Assembly (NCBI GenBank): GCA_012516295.1
Contig: JAAYWU010000091.1
Coordinates: 1 to 7,151, forward strand
Origin: Clostridiales bacterium
GTDB lineage: Bacteria > Bacillota > Clostridia > Oscillospirales > Acutalibacteraceae
DNA length: 7,151 nucleotides
Reading direction: 5' to 3'
Both the position numbers and the translations under genes were made by a program. The notes under the pieces are model-generated. The model was not told the DNA's origin. It saw only the letters and a list, made by a program, of their open reading frames with translations, and did not search any database. Positions 1 through 7,087 of this stretch are shown in pieces (within the stretch, counting starts at the first letter, position 1; each line of letters starts with the position of its first letter).

Positions 1-369
1 GAGATAGCCGAGGCCGCCGATATGGTCTGCGTCCGGGTGCGTGTTGAAAACATAATCGAGTTTTTTCACACCCCGCCGGTCGAGATACTCCGCAATCCCC
101 TCCCCGCAGTCCTGCGTTCCCCCATCAATAAGCATATATTTCCCTTCACAGGCAACAAAGATACTGTCCGCCTTTCCAACGTCCAGCACATGTACGGAAA
201 GCGGGGCATTGTCCGCAGCCGCGGCAAAATCGGTTAATCCGAAAAAGCGGAAGATATGCCGCCAGGAAGCCTCCGCGCCAAACGGGAGAAAGGAAACAAA
301 CAGGCCAACCGCCAAAAATACCAGCAGGGTTATTTTCAGCGCTTTTTTGCTGTTTTTTCGCTGCTCCAT
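1..369 (-). CDS. Membrane-anchored ComEC-type metallo-beta-lactamase-fold hydrolase, N-terminal part (cut by window edge)
   Basis: The first 123 residues are visible and the gene runs off the left edge. A basic N-terminus (MEQRKNSKKA) is followed by one hydrophobic segment at about residues 11-32, read as a membrane anchor or uncleaved signal. The fold begins at about residue 58 with VHVLDVGKADS, the usual first strand of ComEC/Rec2-like hydrolase domains. It continues with MLIDGG (79-84) and the metal-binding motif THPDADHIGG (110-119; H111, D113, D115, H116). The active site therefore probably faces outside the membrane. In full ComEC this domain is linked to DNA uptake, but many stand-alone relatives have unknown substrates, and no ComEC channel segment can be seen here. 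The start at 369 is chosen because GGGAGG lies 10 bases upstream; an in-frame ATG at 441 would add 24 residues but has no evident ribosome binding site. The gene follows ftsK on the same strand without a visible terminator. The fold is secure; the exact function is not. Confidence 0.88.
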   Translation of the reverse strand, partial: MEQRKNSKKALKITLLVFLAVGLFVSFLPFGAEASWRHIFRFFGLTDFAAAADNAPLSVHVLDVGKADSIFVACEGKYMLIDGGTQDCGEGIAEYLDRRGVKKLDYVFNTHPDADHIGGLGYL

Positions 370-379
370 TTCTCCGCTT

Positions 380-385
380 CCTCCC
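380..385 (-). promoter_or_regulatory. Shine-Dalgarno deciding the start of the metallo-beta-lactamase-fold gene
   Basis: On the minus strand GGGAGG lies 10 bases before the ATG at 369, with a second purine-rich CGGAG closer in. This favours the 369 start over the in-frame ATG at 441, which is preceded by GCGGCGTTCTG and has no purine-rich element. Confidence 0.6.
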
Positions 386-472
386 GCTTTGAACGTATGG
401 CGCACCACATTAAAAGCTGCGTGAACAAACCTGCCCGCCATCAGAACGCCGCGCTATTGCCGGCAAACGGCT

Positions 473-2968
473 TTATTTTTGCTCTTCGCTTTCTTTTTTG
501 TCGGCCTGCTGCATTGTCATTTCCAGCCATTGCTGATAGGTAATCAGCACCTGGCGCGGCTTTGAGCCTTCGTGAGGACCCACAACCCCCATTTGTTCCA
601 TTTCATCGATCAATCTGCCCGCCCGGGCGTAACCAAGGCGCAGACGCCGCTGGAGGAGGGAGGTGGAGGCCTGTCCCGCTTCCACAACGCATTTTATGGC
701 TTCCGGTATCATCGGGTCGGTATCTTCTCCAAGCGCGCTGTCGGAACTGCTGTCCTTTTCCGCAACGGCGTTTTTCTCGATTTCCTCCGCTATATCCTTG
801 TCGTACCCGGCTTCCTGTGTTTTCTTGACATAGTTAACCACGGATTCGATTTCACTATCGCTTACAAAACAGCCTTGGATACGAATCGGTTTTTGCGAAC
901 CGACCGGTGAAAACAGCATATCGCCCCGGCCCAGCAGCTTTTCTGCTCCGCCCATGTCCAGAATGGTACGGGAGTCAACCTGTGAGGACACGGCAAACGC
1001 AATCCGGCTTGGTATATTCGCTTTGATAATGCCCGTAATAACATCGACGGACGGACGCTGTGTAGCAATCAAAAGATGCATGCCCGCGGCGCGCGCCATC
1101 TGTGCCAAACGGCAGATGGAATCCTCCACCTCATTCGGCGCAGCCATCATCAAATCCGCCAGCTCGTCGATAATGATTACAATCTGCGGAAGACGCGGCA
1201 TTGGCTGGCCGTTTTCGTCCTTATACCCGTTGGAAGCAGCCAGCGTATTGTAACCGTTCAGATCGCGGACATTTTTCTCCGCAAAGGTTTTATAGCGCTT
1301 CAGCATTTCATTCACCGCCCAACCCAAAGCGCCCGCCGCCTTGCGCGGATCGGTGACAACCGGAACCAAAAGCTGTGGGATTCCATTATAAATGCCGAGT
1401 TCCACAACCTTCGGGTCGATCATCAAAAACCGCACTTCTTCCGGGGTGGACTTATACAAAAGACTGATAATAAACGAATTGATGCATACCGATTTTCCCG
1501 AACCGGTTGAGCCGGCAATCAGCAGATGGGGCATTTTTGCCAGATCCGCCGTCGCTACCTCGCCCGCGATATCGCGCCCTAGAACGACGGTAAGGCGGCT
1601 CTTGGCAGTACAGAAGCTGTTGGATTCAATCAGCTCCCGCATGCGCACAACACTGACTTTTTTATTTGGAACCTCAATTCCAACGGCGGCCTTGCCCGGA
1701 ATGGGCGCTTCAATCCGCACGCCCGAAGCGGCCAGATTCATGGCGATATCATCCGATAAATTCGTAATTTTACTGATTTTCACACCTGCGGCAGGCTGCA
1801 GTTCATAACGCGTTACCGCCGGCCCGCGGCTGATATCCACAATTTTTGTCTGAACGCCAAAGCTTTTCAGCGTTTCAACCAGCATCCGGCTGTTGGTTTT
1901 CAATTCCTCCGCAATTTCCTGTTCGTTTGTCACCTTCGTCGTTTCCAGCATCGTGATCGGCGGGAAATGGTACGATCCGTCCTGCGGCGGGTCGTCGGCA
2001 AACATGGTCATCTGCATGGGAGCGCCGACAGGCGGTTTCACTTCTTCGGGCTTTTGCGCGGACTTTTTCACCGCTTCAAGAACAGCGGCCGACGGCTCTG
2101 CCTTTTCGCCGGAATCCGGCGCGGGAACCGGGTTGTTTTCCACTTTCTCGACAACCGGTTCTTTTACCCCAAACACTTTTTCCAGCTGATCGAGCTTTTC
2201 ATTTTTCCCTTTTTTGTTCTTTTCCTTCAGGCGCTGCGTAATATCCTCCTGGTCCAGAGGAATGTCAATATACGCATTTTCCTTACGGGCGCGTTCAATC
2301 GCCCGCTGCTCATATGCATTGCTGAGATTCGCGGCAACCATGTCGGCCGGTTTCGTTATCGCACGGAAGAGCTGTATGAGGCTGGTTCCGGTTAAAATCA
2401 TAATCGCTACGAAAAGGGCCAGGATGATCACAATTTTCGCGCCGATGGAACCGAGCGCAGCAACAATGGGGATTCCGAACAGACCGCCAAACAGGCCCGC
2501 GCCGGACCGCTGCATCCCCAAATTATAAAGTTTCACAAGCTGGCTTTGCAGCGAATGCAGAGACGCTTTATCCGAAGCGGAAAAAATATAGACCGCCGAA
2601 CAAAACAGGGTAATGATTACCACCATCAGCACGACCCTGCCGCCAAGCCAATGGTTCTGACGTTCTAAAGCGGTTACAATCGATATGTAAAACAATAAAA
2701 TCGGCCAGATAATGGCACAGCTTCCAAACAGGCCCAATAGCGCGTTGTGGCACCAAAGCCAGATGTGGTCGCCAGGGATCAGGACAAGGCAAGCCATCAA
2801 AATGGATACAGCAAAGATCACAATCGCGTTAATCTGATTGCGCTGCTTTTTATATTCCGGGTCCCTAGCCGGTTTTTTCCCCGCGCTTTTGGCCATATGC
2901 TGCGCCTTTGGCGTACGGCCTGCGCGGGCGGGTGCTTTCTTTTTTACACTATGTTTCTGATTTGCCAC
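473..2968 (-). CDS. ftsK: DNA translocase FtsK/SpoIIIE
   Basis: This is a membrane-anchored, ATP-driven double-stranded DNA pump at the division or sporulation septum, which clears or moves chromosomes. The 831-residue length is normal for Firmicutes members. A very basic N-terminus (1-45) precedes four or five hydrophobic segments (about 47-64, 76-100, 111-130, 161-195). A charged, Pro-rich linker (about 210-345) leads to the motor. The motor shows Walker [10 protein letters not shown] (485-493), Walker [12 protein letters not shown] (596-606) and the family signature [12 protein letters not shown] (635-646). The C-terminal gamma winged helix (about 752-810, with [19 protein letters not shown]) reads polar DNA motifs. 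The start is GTG at 2968; AAGGTGAG lies 6 bases upstream. The start follows uppP by 51 bases and is probably co-transcribed with it. Sequence alone does not separate vegetative FtsK from sporulation SpoIIIE; the nearby tepA resembles the Bacillus spoIIIE locus. No key residue is missing. Confidence 0.97.
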   Translation of the reverse strand: MANQKHSVKKKAPARAGRTPKAQHMAKSAGKKPARDPEYKKQRNQINAIVIFAVSILMACLVLIPGDHIWLWCHNALLGLFGSCAIIWPILLFYISIVTALERQNHWLGGRVVLMVVIITLFCSAVYIFSASDKASLHSLQSQLVKLYNLGMQRSGAGLFGGLFGIPIVAALGSIGAKIVIILALFVAIMILTGTSLIQLFRAITKPADMVAANLSNAYEQRAIERARKENAYIDIPLDQEDITQRLKEKNKKGKNEKLDQLEKVFGVKEPVVEKVENNPVPAPDSGEKAEPSAAVLEAVKKSAQKPEEVKPPVGAPMQMTMFADDPPQDGSYHFPPITMLETTKVTNEQEIAEELKTNSRMLVETLKSFGVQTKIVDISRGPAVTRYELQPAAGVKISKITNLSDDIAMNLAASGVRIEAPIPGKAAVGIEVPNKKVSVVRMRELIESNSFCTAKSRLTVVLGRDIAGEVATADLAKMPHLLIAGSTGSGKSVCINSFIISLLYKSTPEEVRFLMIDPKVVELGIYNGIPQLLVPVVTDPRKAAGALGWAVNEMLKRYKTFAEKNVRDLNGYNTLAASNGYKDENGQPMPRLPQIVIIIDELADLMMAAPNEVEDSICRLAQMARAAGMHLLIATQRPSVDVITGIIKANIPSRIAFAVSSQVDSRTILDMGGAEKLLGRGDMLFSPVGSQKPIRIQGCFVSDSEIESVVNYVKKTQEAGYDKDIAEEIEKNAVAEKDSSSDSALGEDTDPMIPEAIKCVVEAGQASTSLLQRRLRLGYARAGRLIDEMEQMGVVGPHEGSKPRQVLITYQQWLEMTMQQADKKESEEQK

Positions 2969-3019
2969 TGAATTCTCACCTTATAATTTTAGTATTCCGT
3001 ATATTTCTCCGTATGCTCC

Positions 3020-3952
3020 TTAAAATTGCAAAGCCGCACCGGTAATTGCGTTCACACCGGTGTGATGCTCCATAATACCAAGTACCAAAACGACAACGCC
3101 TAAAACAAACGTGTACAGGACAAAAATATGTAATTTATTGGTAGTAACCATCCAGCGAAGAAGCTTAATCGCCAGAAAGCCCACAACCGCGGACGTAATT
3201 ACGCCCGCAAGGATCGCCGCCATGGGAACCCCCATCGGCTCGTGCACCGCGTCCTTCAGTTCCAGAACCGCCGCAGCCAGAATGGAGGGGATGCCGATTA
3301 CAAAAGAATAGTCGAGCGCCGTCTGGCGATTCACGCCACGCATCAGTCCGGCTGAAAGCGTGGAACCGGAGCGCGAAAGCCCGGGAAACACAGCGGCAAC
3401 ACACTGGACCAGTCTAACGGTAAGCGCGTCCGGTGCATTGAACTGTTTTCTGCCGCCGGTGCTCCCACGCCTGACATGGCGGGCGTCCGAGCGCCCGCTC
3501 GCCATAATGCCCAATGTCAGCAAAATGCTCGTCATCACCAGAGCGGCGCCTTCGATAACAATGTCGCTGTCGGACGCCCATCGATCTGCAAAGTCCTTTA
3601 GCTTCATGCCTGTTCCGGGAACAGGTAAAAACAAAAGGAAAAGAGGCACAAGGCCAATGATCAGCATGATTAGCATCCGTCGGTCCGGATTCATTTTACT
3701 CCATTTGAACCGACCCGTAAAAAGGTCGCGGATTGTAAGGAAAAATTCACAGATCAGCCGGCCGACCAGCCGGTAATAAACCACTAGAACCGCTAACAGC
3801 GTACCAATATGTAACATAACATCAAAAAAGAGGCCCGGTATCTGTACGCCCATAAAATGCTGTGCAAGTGATAAATGCCCGCTGCTGGAAACCGGCAAAA
3901 ATTCCGTTGCACCTTGTATAATCCCCTGTATGATTGCTTGCAGTACCGTCAT
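3020..3952 (-). CDS. uppP: Undecaprenyl-diphosphate phosphatase (UppP/BacA family)
   Basis: This integral membrane enzyme dephosphorylates undecaprenyl diphosphate to undecaprenyl phosphate, recycling the carrier for peptidoglycan and other wall polymers; overproduction is known to give bacitracin resistance. The 310-residue protein carries both family signatures. The first is QGATEFLPVSSSGHL (13-27), including the (E/Q)xxxE pair Q13/E17 and H26. The second is PGLSRSGST (190-198), whose R194 matches the essential arginine. FDVMLHIGTL (43-52) is also typical. Hydrophobic segments span most of the chain. It is longer than the ~270 residues of the E. coli protein, partly through a polar, Arg-rich loop at about 151-176. 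The ATG at 3952 has AGGGGG 10 bases upstream. The gene lies 74 bases after tepA, with an inverted repeat between them, and 51 bases before ftsK. No separate promoter is evident, so it probably depends on transcription from upstream. Confidence 0.97.
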   Translation of the reverse strand: MTVLQAIIQGIIQGATEFLPVSSSGHLSLAQHFMGVQIPGLFFDVMLHIGTLLAVLVVYYRLVGRLICEFFLTIRDLFTGRFKWSKMNPDRRMLIMLIIGLVPLFLLFLPVPGTGMKLKDFADRWASDSDIVIEGAALVMTSILLTLGIMASGRSDARHVRRGSTGGRKQFNAPDALTVRLVQCVAAVFPGLSRSGSTLSAGLMRGVNRQTALDYSFVIGIPSILAAAVLELKDAVHEPMGVPMAAILAGVITSAVVGFLAIKLLRWMVTTNKLHIFVLYTFVLGVVVLVLGIMEHHTGVNAITGAALQF

Positions 3953-3980
3953 GAACGATAATCCCCCTATGTAAATTTAA

Positions 3981-4021
3981 GATGAAGAATGAATATTAAT
4001 TTCTCATTTTCATTCTTCATC
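3981..4021 (-). terminator. Inverted repeat between tepA and uppP: candidate weak terminator or attenuator
   Basis: GATGAAGAATGAA (3981-3993) and TTCATTCTTCATC (4009-4021) are perfect 13-bp inverted repeats around a 15-base AT-rich loop. The repeat begins 5 bases past the tepA stop. On the minus strand the stem is followed by TTAAATTT, a partial T-run; on the plus strand no T-run follows. Only 4 of 13 pairs are G-C, so it is weaker than a standard intrinsic terminator. It may allow partial read-through into uppP or protect the 3' end of tepA mRNA. The structure is seen; the role is inferred. Confidence 0.45.
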
Positions 4022-4026
4022 CATGG

Positions 4027-4878
4027 TCAGGAAAGATATTCCATATTATCTAAGGCCGGCGATTCGCTTCGCTTTTCGCGTACCCTTCTGGTTTTTACTT
4101 CCGCTTTTTTCCGCTGCGGCTTGCTTTCCTGTGTTTCATCCGCTATATTTTCCTGTTGTTTATTCGCTTTATCTTTATATTGATCAATCATAAAGTAAAG
4201 ATAGTCAATCGCGTCCGAAAGACTTCCGAGCGAATCGATCAATCCCTCGGCAACCGCATCGTTGCCGTCCAGAATGGTGCAGACATCCATTACCAATTCC
4301 CGGGTGTTCATGGAAAGCTCATGGAACCGCACCGCCGTAATTTTTGAATTCCTTGTAACAAAGCGGGTAATTCGTTCCTGCATACGCTGAAAGTACTCCA
4401 GCGTCTGCGGCACGCCCAGAAGCATTCCGCTCATACGCACCGGATGAATGGTCATTGTCGCGCTCTGCGCAATAAAAGAACGTTTTGCCGCAACGGCAAG
4501 CGGAACCCCGATGGAGTGCCCTCCCCCAAGCACCAGCGAAACGGTCGGCTTGCGCATCCCGGCCACAAGCTCCGCCAAAGCAAGGCCTGCCTCCACATCG
4601 CCGCCCACCGTATTTAATATGATAATAAGCCCGTCAATGGTGGGATCTTCCTCTATTGCGACAAGCAAAGGTATGACATGTTCGTATTTTGTGGTTTTAT
4701 TTTGAGAAGGAAGAATAAAATGCCCCTCGATCTGCCCAATAATGGTCAGGCAGTGAATGCGGTACTTTCCATTTCCGGTAATGACGGAGCCGGTATCGAC
4801 AATCTGGTTGGTCTGTTTTTCATTTTTTTCAGCTTCTTTGATATCCTTTTCATTTTCTGAACGATCTTTCGGATTCAA
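4027..4878 (-). CDS. tepA: ClpP-fold serine protease, TepA-like
   Basis: This is a ClpP/crotonase-fold serine peptidase of the TepA (Bacillus YmfB) type. The Bacillus homologue has been linked to pre-protein translocation and to degradation of small acid-soluble spore proteins during outgrowth. Numbered from the GTG at 4887, the fold covers about 43-237. [10 protein letters not shown] (92-101) forms the oxyanion region, GGGHSIG carries the nucleophile S125 (as in ClpP ASMG), and TIHP carries H148. The ClpP Asp position appears to be C203 in my alignment, with D201 nearby. Both ends are highly charged and probably disordered (about 5-28 and 236-275). The preferred start is the TTG at 4878 (283 residues), 8 bases after AGGGAGG. 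The GTG at 4887 (286 residues) lies inside that ribosome binding site and so is unlikely. It leads the minus-strand cluster from its own promoter. No ATPase partner is encoded here. The family call is firm; the substrate is unknown. Confidence 0.9.
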   Translation of the reverse strand: MNPKDRSENEKDIKEAEKNEKQTNQIVDTGSVITGNGKYRIHCLTIIGQIEGHFILPSQNKTTKYEHVIPLLVAIEEDPTIDGLIIILNTVGGDVEAGLALAELVAGMRKPTVSLVLGGGHSIGVPLAVAAKRSFIAQSATMTIHPVRMSGMLLGVPQTLEYFQRMQERITRFVTRNSKITAVRFHELSMNTRELVMDVCTILDGNDAVAEGLIDSLGSLSDAIDYLYFMIDQYKDKANKQQENIADETQESKPQRKKAEVKTRRVREKRSESPALDNMEYLS

Positions 4879-4886
4879 ATTCCGCA

Positions 4887-4893
4887 CCTCCCT
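4887..4893 (-). promoter_or_regulatory. Shine-Dalgarno deciding the tepA start
   Basis: AGGGAGG on the minus strand runs directly into TG, creating a GTG at 4887 that overlaps the site. The next in-frame start, TTG at 4878, is 8 bases downstream, an ideal spacing. This supports TTG as the real start. Confidence 0.65.
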
Positions 4894-4962
4894 ACCGCAT
4901 TATTGTACCGTAAGAAGGCGATTCTCATACACGGAAATATTTCTTTCAGAATATCAGTTTTT

Positions 4963-4991
4963 ATTATAGCATTTGTTGCGGTATTCAGCAA
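4963..4991 (-). promoter_or_regulatory. Sigma-A-type promoter for tepA (extended -10)
   Basis: The minus strand shows TGCTATAAT, a perfect -10 box (4968-4963) with the TG extension. A poor -35 match, TTGCTG (4991-4986), lies 17 bases upstream. Transcription would begin near 4956, giving a leader of about 78 bases. An extended -10 can compensate for a weak -35. Confidence 0.65.
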
Positions 4992-5045
4992 GAAAAGAAA
5001 GGTGCAGGAAATAATAAGTAATATGAGCCAATATGAACGGATACA

Positions 5046-5074
5046 TTGACAATTCCAATTTTTTATTAGATAAT
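5046..5074 (+). promoter_or_regulatory. Sigma-A promoter for the aconitase-isocitrate dehydrogenase pair
   Basis: A consensus -35 TTGACA (5046-5051) is separated by 17 bases from GATAAT (5069-5074), which matches the -10 consensus at five of six bases. Transcription would start near 5081, leaving a leader of about 35 bases that holds GGGAGG (5099-5104). The leader is too short for a riboswitch. AATATGA direct repeats lie just upstream (5020-5036). Confidence 0.75.
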
Positions 5075-5115
5075 GGTTATATATTTAACATAAGGATTGG
5101 GAGGAAATTAAGATA

Positions 5116-7053
5116 ATGGGCCTGACACTAGCACAAAAAATCATTCAGTCTCATCTTTTGAGCGGAGAAATGACACCAGGTAGTGAAATCGGTTTAAAAA
5201 TAGATCAGACTCTGACACAGGACGCCACCGGAACGATGGCTTATCTGGAATTCGAAGCGATGGGCGTTCCCCGTGTAAAAACGGAACGTTCCGTGGCCTA
5301 TATCGATCACAATACCCTCCAGACCGGCTTTGAAAATGCCGACGACCACCGCTTTATTCAATCCGTTGCAAAAAAGCACGGAATTTATTTTTCTAGGCCG
5401 GGCAACGGCATCTGCCACCAAGTCCATTTGGAACGGTTCGGCATCCCTGGCAAAACATTAATCGGTGCTGACAGCCATACCCCGACCGGCGGCGGCATCG
5501 GGATGCTTGCCATGGGTGCGGGCGGCCTTGACGTCGCGGTTGCCATGGGCGGCGGCGCATATTACATTACTATGCCGAAAATGCTACGGATTAACCTAAT
5601 CGGAAAACTTTCCCCCTGGGTTTCCGCAAAGGATATTATTCTGGAGGTCCTGCGGATACTGACCGTAAAAGGCGGTGTGGGAAAAGTGGTGGAATACGGC
5701 GGGGAAGGCATCGCCACCCTGAGTGTTCCGGAGCGCGCAACCATTACGAATATGGGCGCGGAGCTCGGCGCGACAACCTCTATTTTCCCATCGGATGAAA
5801 TCACAAGAGAATTTTTAAAGGCGCAGGGCCGGGAAAAAGATTGGATTGAACTGAAGCCGGACGACGACGCGGTCTACGACGAAACCATTACGATCAATCT
5901 GTCCGAACTCGTGCCGATGGCGGCGTGCCCGCACAGCCCCGACAAAGTGAAAAAGGTCGAGGAGCTCGGCGAAATGAAGATTGATCAGGTGTGCATCGGT
6001 TCCTGCACAAACTCTTCCTACCGCGATTTAATGCTTGTTGCTTCTATTTTAAAGGGGAAAACGATCAATCCCAATGTCAGCCTTGCAATTGCGCCCGGTT
6101 CCAAGCAGGTTTACACCATGCTTGCGCAGAACGGTGCGCTTGCCGACCTGATCTCTGCCGGTGCGCGCATTCTGGAATGTGCGTGCGGCCCATGCATTGG
6201 AATGGGGCAGTCCCCCAACTCAGCCGGTATTTCCCTTCGTACGTTTAACCGTAATTTCGAAGGCCGTTCCGGCACAGCGGACGCGCAGATTTATCTGGTC
6301 AGCCCGGAAACCGCCGCGGCTTCTGCCATTGCCGGCGTGCTGACCGACCCGCGCACACTTGGAAAAGAAAAGCCCGTAGAAATGCCCAAGCATTTCTACA
6401 TAAACGATAATCTGATTGTTCCGCCCGCCAGCGAGAGCGAAGCCAAAGATGTTGAAATCCTTCGCGGGCCGAATATCAAGGAATTTCCCGTAACTACGGC
6501 GCTTCCAGAAAGCATTGCGGCAAAAGCCCTCTTAAAGGTCGGCGACAACATTACGACCGATCATATCATGCCCGCCGGTTCAAAAATTCTTCCGTATCGT
6601 GCCAATATTCCTTACCTTTCCAATTTCTGCTTCGCCGTATGCGATAAGGAATTCCCCGAACGGTGCAGGCGGAACGGAAAGGGCATTATCATCGGCGGCG
6701 CGAATTACGGGCAAGGCTCTTCCCGTGAGCATGCGGCGCTGGTTCCGCTGTACCTCGGCATCAAAGCGGTCATTGCGAAAAGTTTCGCGCGGAGTCATTG
6801 CGCGAATCTGGCAAACGCGGGCATTATTCCCTTGATGTTCAAAAATGAAAAAGATTATGACGCCGTTGACCAGATGGACGAGCTGGAGCTTCCTGATATC
6901 CGCAAGGAAATTGAAAGCGGAACAACGGTCCTTGTTAAAAACCGTACAAAGGGAACCACTTTTGAAGCAGAGGCTGTGTTAAGTGAACGCCAGCGCAAAA
7001 TGGTTCTTGCCGGCGGCCTGCTGAATTATACCCGGGAAAACAGCGGCAAATAA
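5116..7053 (+). CDS. acn: Aconitate hydratase, compact ~645-residue type
   Basis: This cytoplasmic [4Fe-4S] enzyme isomerises citrate and isocitrate through cis-aconitate. Cluster ligands are C297 in IGSCTNS and C357 and C360 in ACGPCIG. Catalytic-site matches include GADSHT (117-122), FNRNFEGR (377-384; R379 and R384), TTDHIMPAG (480-488) and YGQGSSREHAA (531-541; S535 and R537). Domains 1-3 cover about 1-415; a linker of about 415-465 leads to the swivelling domain 4 (about 466-645). The length is well below the ~750-900 residues of mitochondrial, AcnA and AcnB enzymes and fits the short Aquifex-type aconitases also found in Clostridia. All key residues seen are present. The ATG is preceded by GGGAGG 11 bases upstream and a strong promoter. 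The next gene, 34 bases on, is isocitrate dehydrogenase, which supports aconitase over the related isopropylmalate or homoaconitate enzymes. The pair probably supplies 2-oxoglutarate for glutamate. Confidence 0.96.
   Translation: MGLTLAQKIIQSHLLSGEMTPGSEIGLKIDQTLTQDATGTMAYLEFEAMGVPRVKTERSVAYIDHNTLQTGFENADDHRFIQSVAKKHGIYFSRPGNGICHQVHLERFGIPGKTLIGADSHTPTGGGIGMLAMGAGGLDVAVAMGGGAYYITMPKMLRINLIGKLSPWVSAKDIILEVLRILTVKGGVGKVVEYGGEGIATLSVPERATITNMGAELGATTSIFPSDEITREFLKAQGREKDWIELKPDDDAVYDETITINLSELVPMAACPHSPDKVKKVEELGEMKIDQVCIGSCTNSSYRDLMLVASILKGKTINPNVSLAIAPGSKQVYTMLAQNGALADLISAGARILECACGPCIGMGQSPNSAGISLRTFNRNFEGRSGTADAQIYLVSPETAAASAIAGVLTDPRTLGKEKPVEMPKHFYINDNLIVPPASESEAKDVEILRGPNIKEFPVTTALPESIAAKALLKVGDNITTDHIMPAGSKILPYRANIPYLSNFCFAVCDKEFPERCRRNGKGIIIGGANYGQGSSREHAALVPLYLGIKAVIAKSFARSHCANLANAGIIPLMFKNEKDYDAVDQMDELELPDIRKEIESGTTVLVKNRTKGTTFEAEAVLSERQRKMVLAGGLLNYTRENSGK
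6376..6399 (+). repeat. Perfect inverted repeat inside the aconitase gene
   Basis: GTAGAAATGC (6376-6385) and GCATTTCTAC (6390-6399) form a 10-bp stem with loop CCAA. It encodes residues 421-428 in the linker between domains 1-3 and domain 4. No T-run follows, so it is not a terminator. Confidence 0.6.
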
Positions 7054-7087
7054 AGCCGGAATCGAAAATAACGGAGGGTTTTTCATA

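Noticed and set aside
1076..1510. 144-codon open frame on the plus strand, antisense to ftsK
   Set aside because: It lies wholly inside the well-supported ftsK coding region, resembles no known family and has no convincing start site. Long antisense frames are expected opposite balanced-composition genes.
2107..2121. Palindrome CGCCGGAATCCGGCG inside ftsK
   Set aside because: It falls in the Pro/Ala/Gly-rich linker, where G+C-rich codons make such symmetry likely by chance.
1967..2395. 142-codon plus-strand open frame, antisense to the ftsK linker
   Set aside because: It is rich in Arg, Phe and Leu, which reflects the complement of the Lys/Glu/Pro-rich linker; no domain or motif is visible.
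3052..3065. 14-bp palindrome TCACACCGGTGTGA near the 3' end of uppP
   Set aside because: It is coding sequence (HHTGV) within the C-terminus, with no loop and no T-run, so it is neither a terminator nor a supported operator.
3609..3625. Odd palindrome CCTGTTCCGGGAACAGG inside uppP
   Set aside because: It encodes PVPGTG, the loop would be too small for a full hairpin, and nothing around it suggests a regulatory role.
4879..5115. Possible riboswitch or T-box in the divergent intergenic region
   Set aside because: The inferred leaders are about 78 and 35 bases, without the long paired structure or terminator such elements need.
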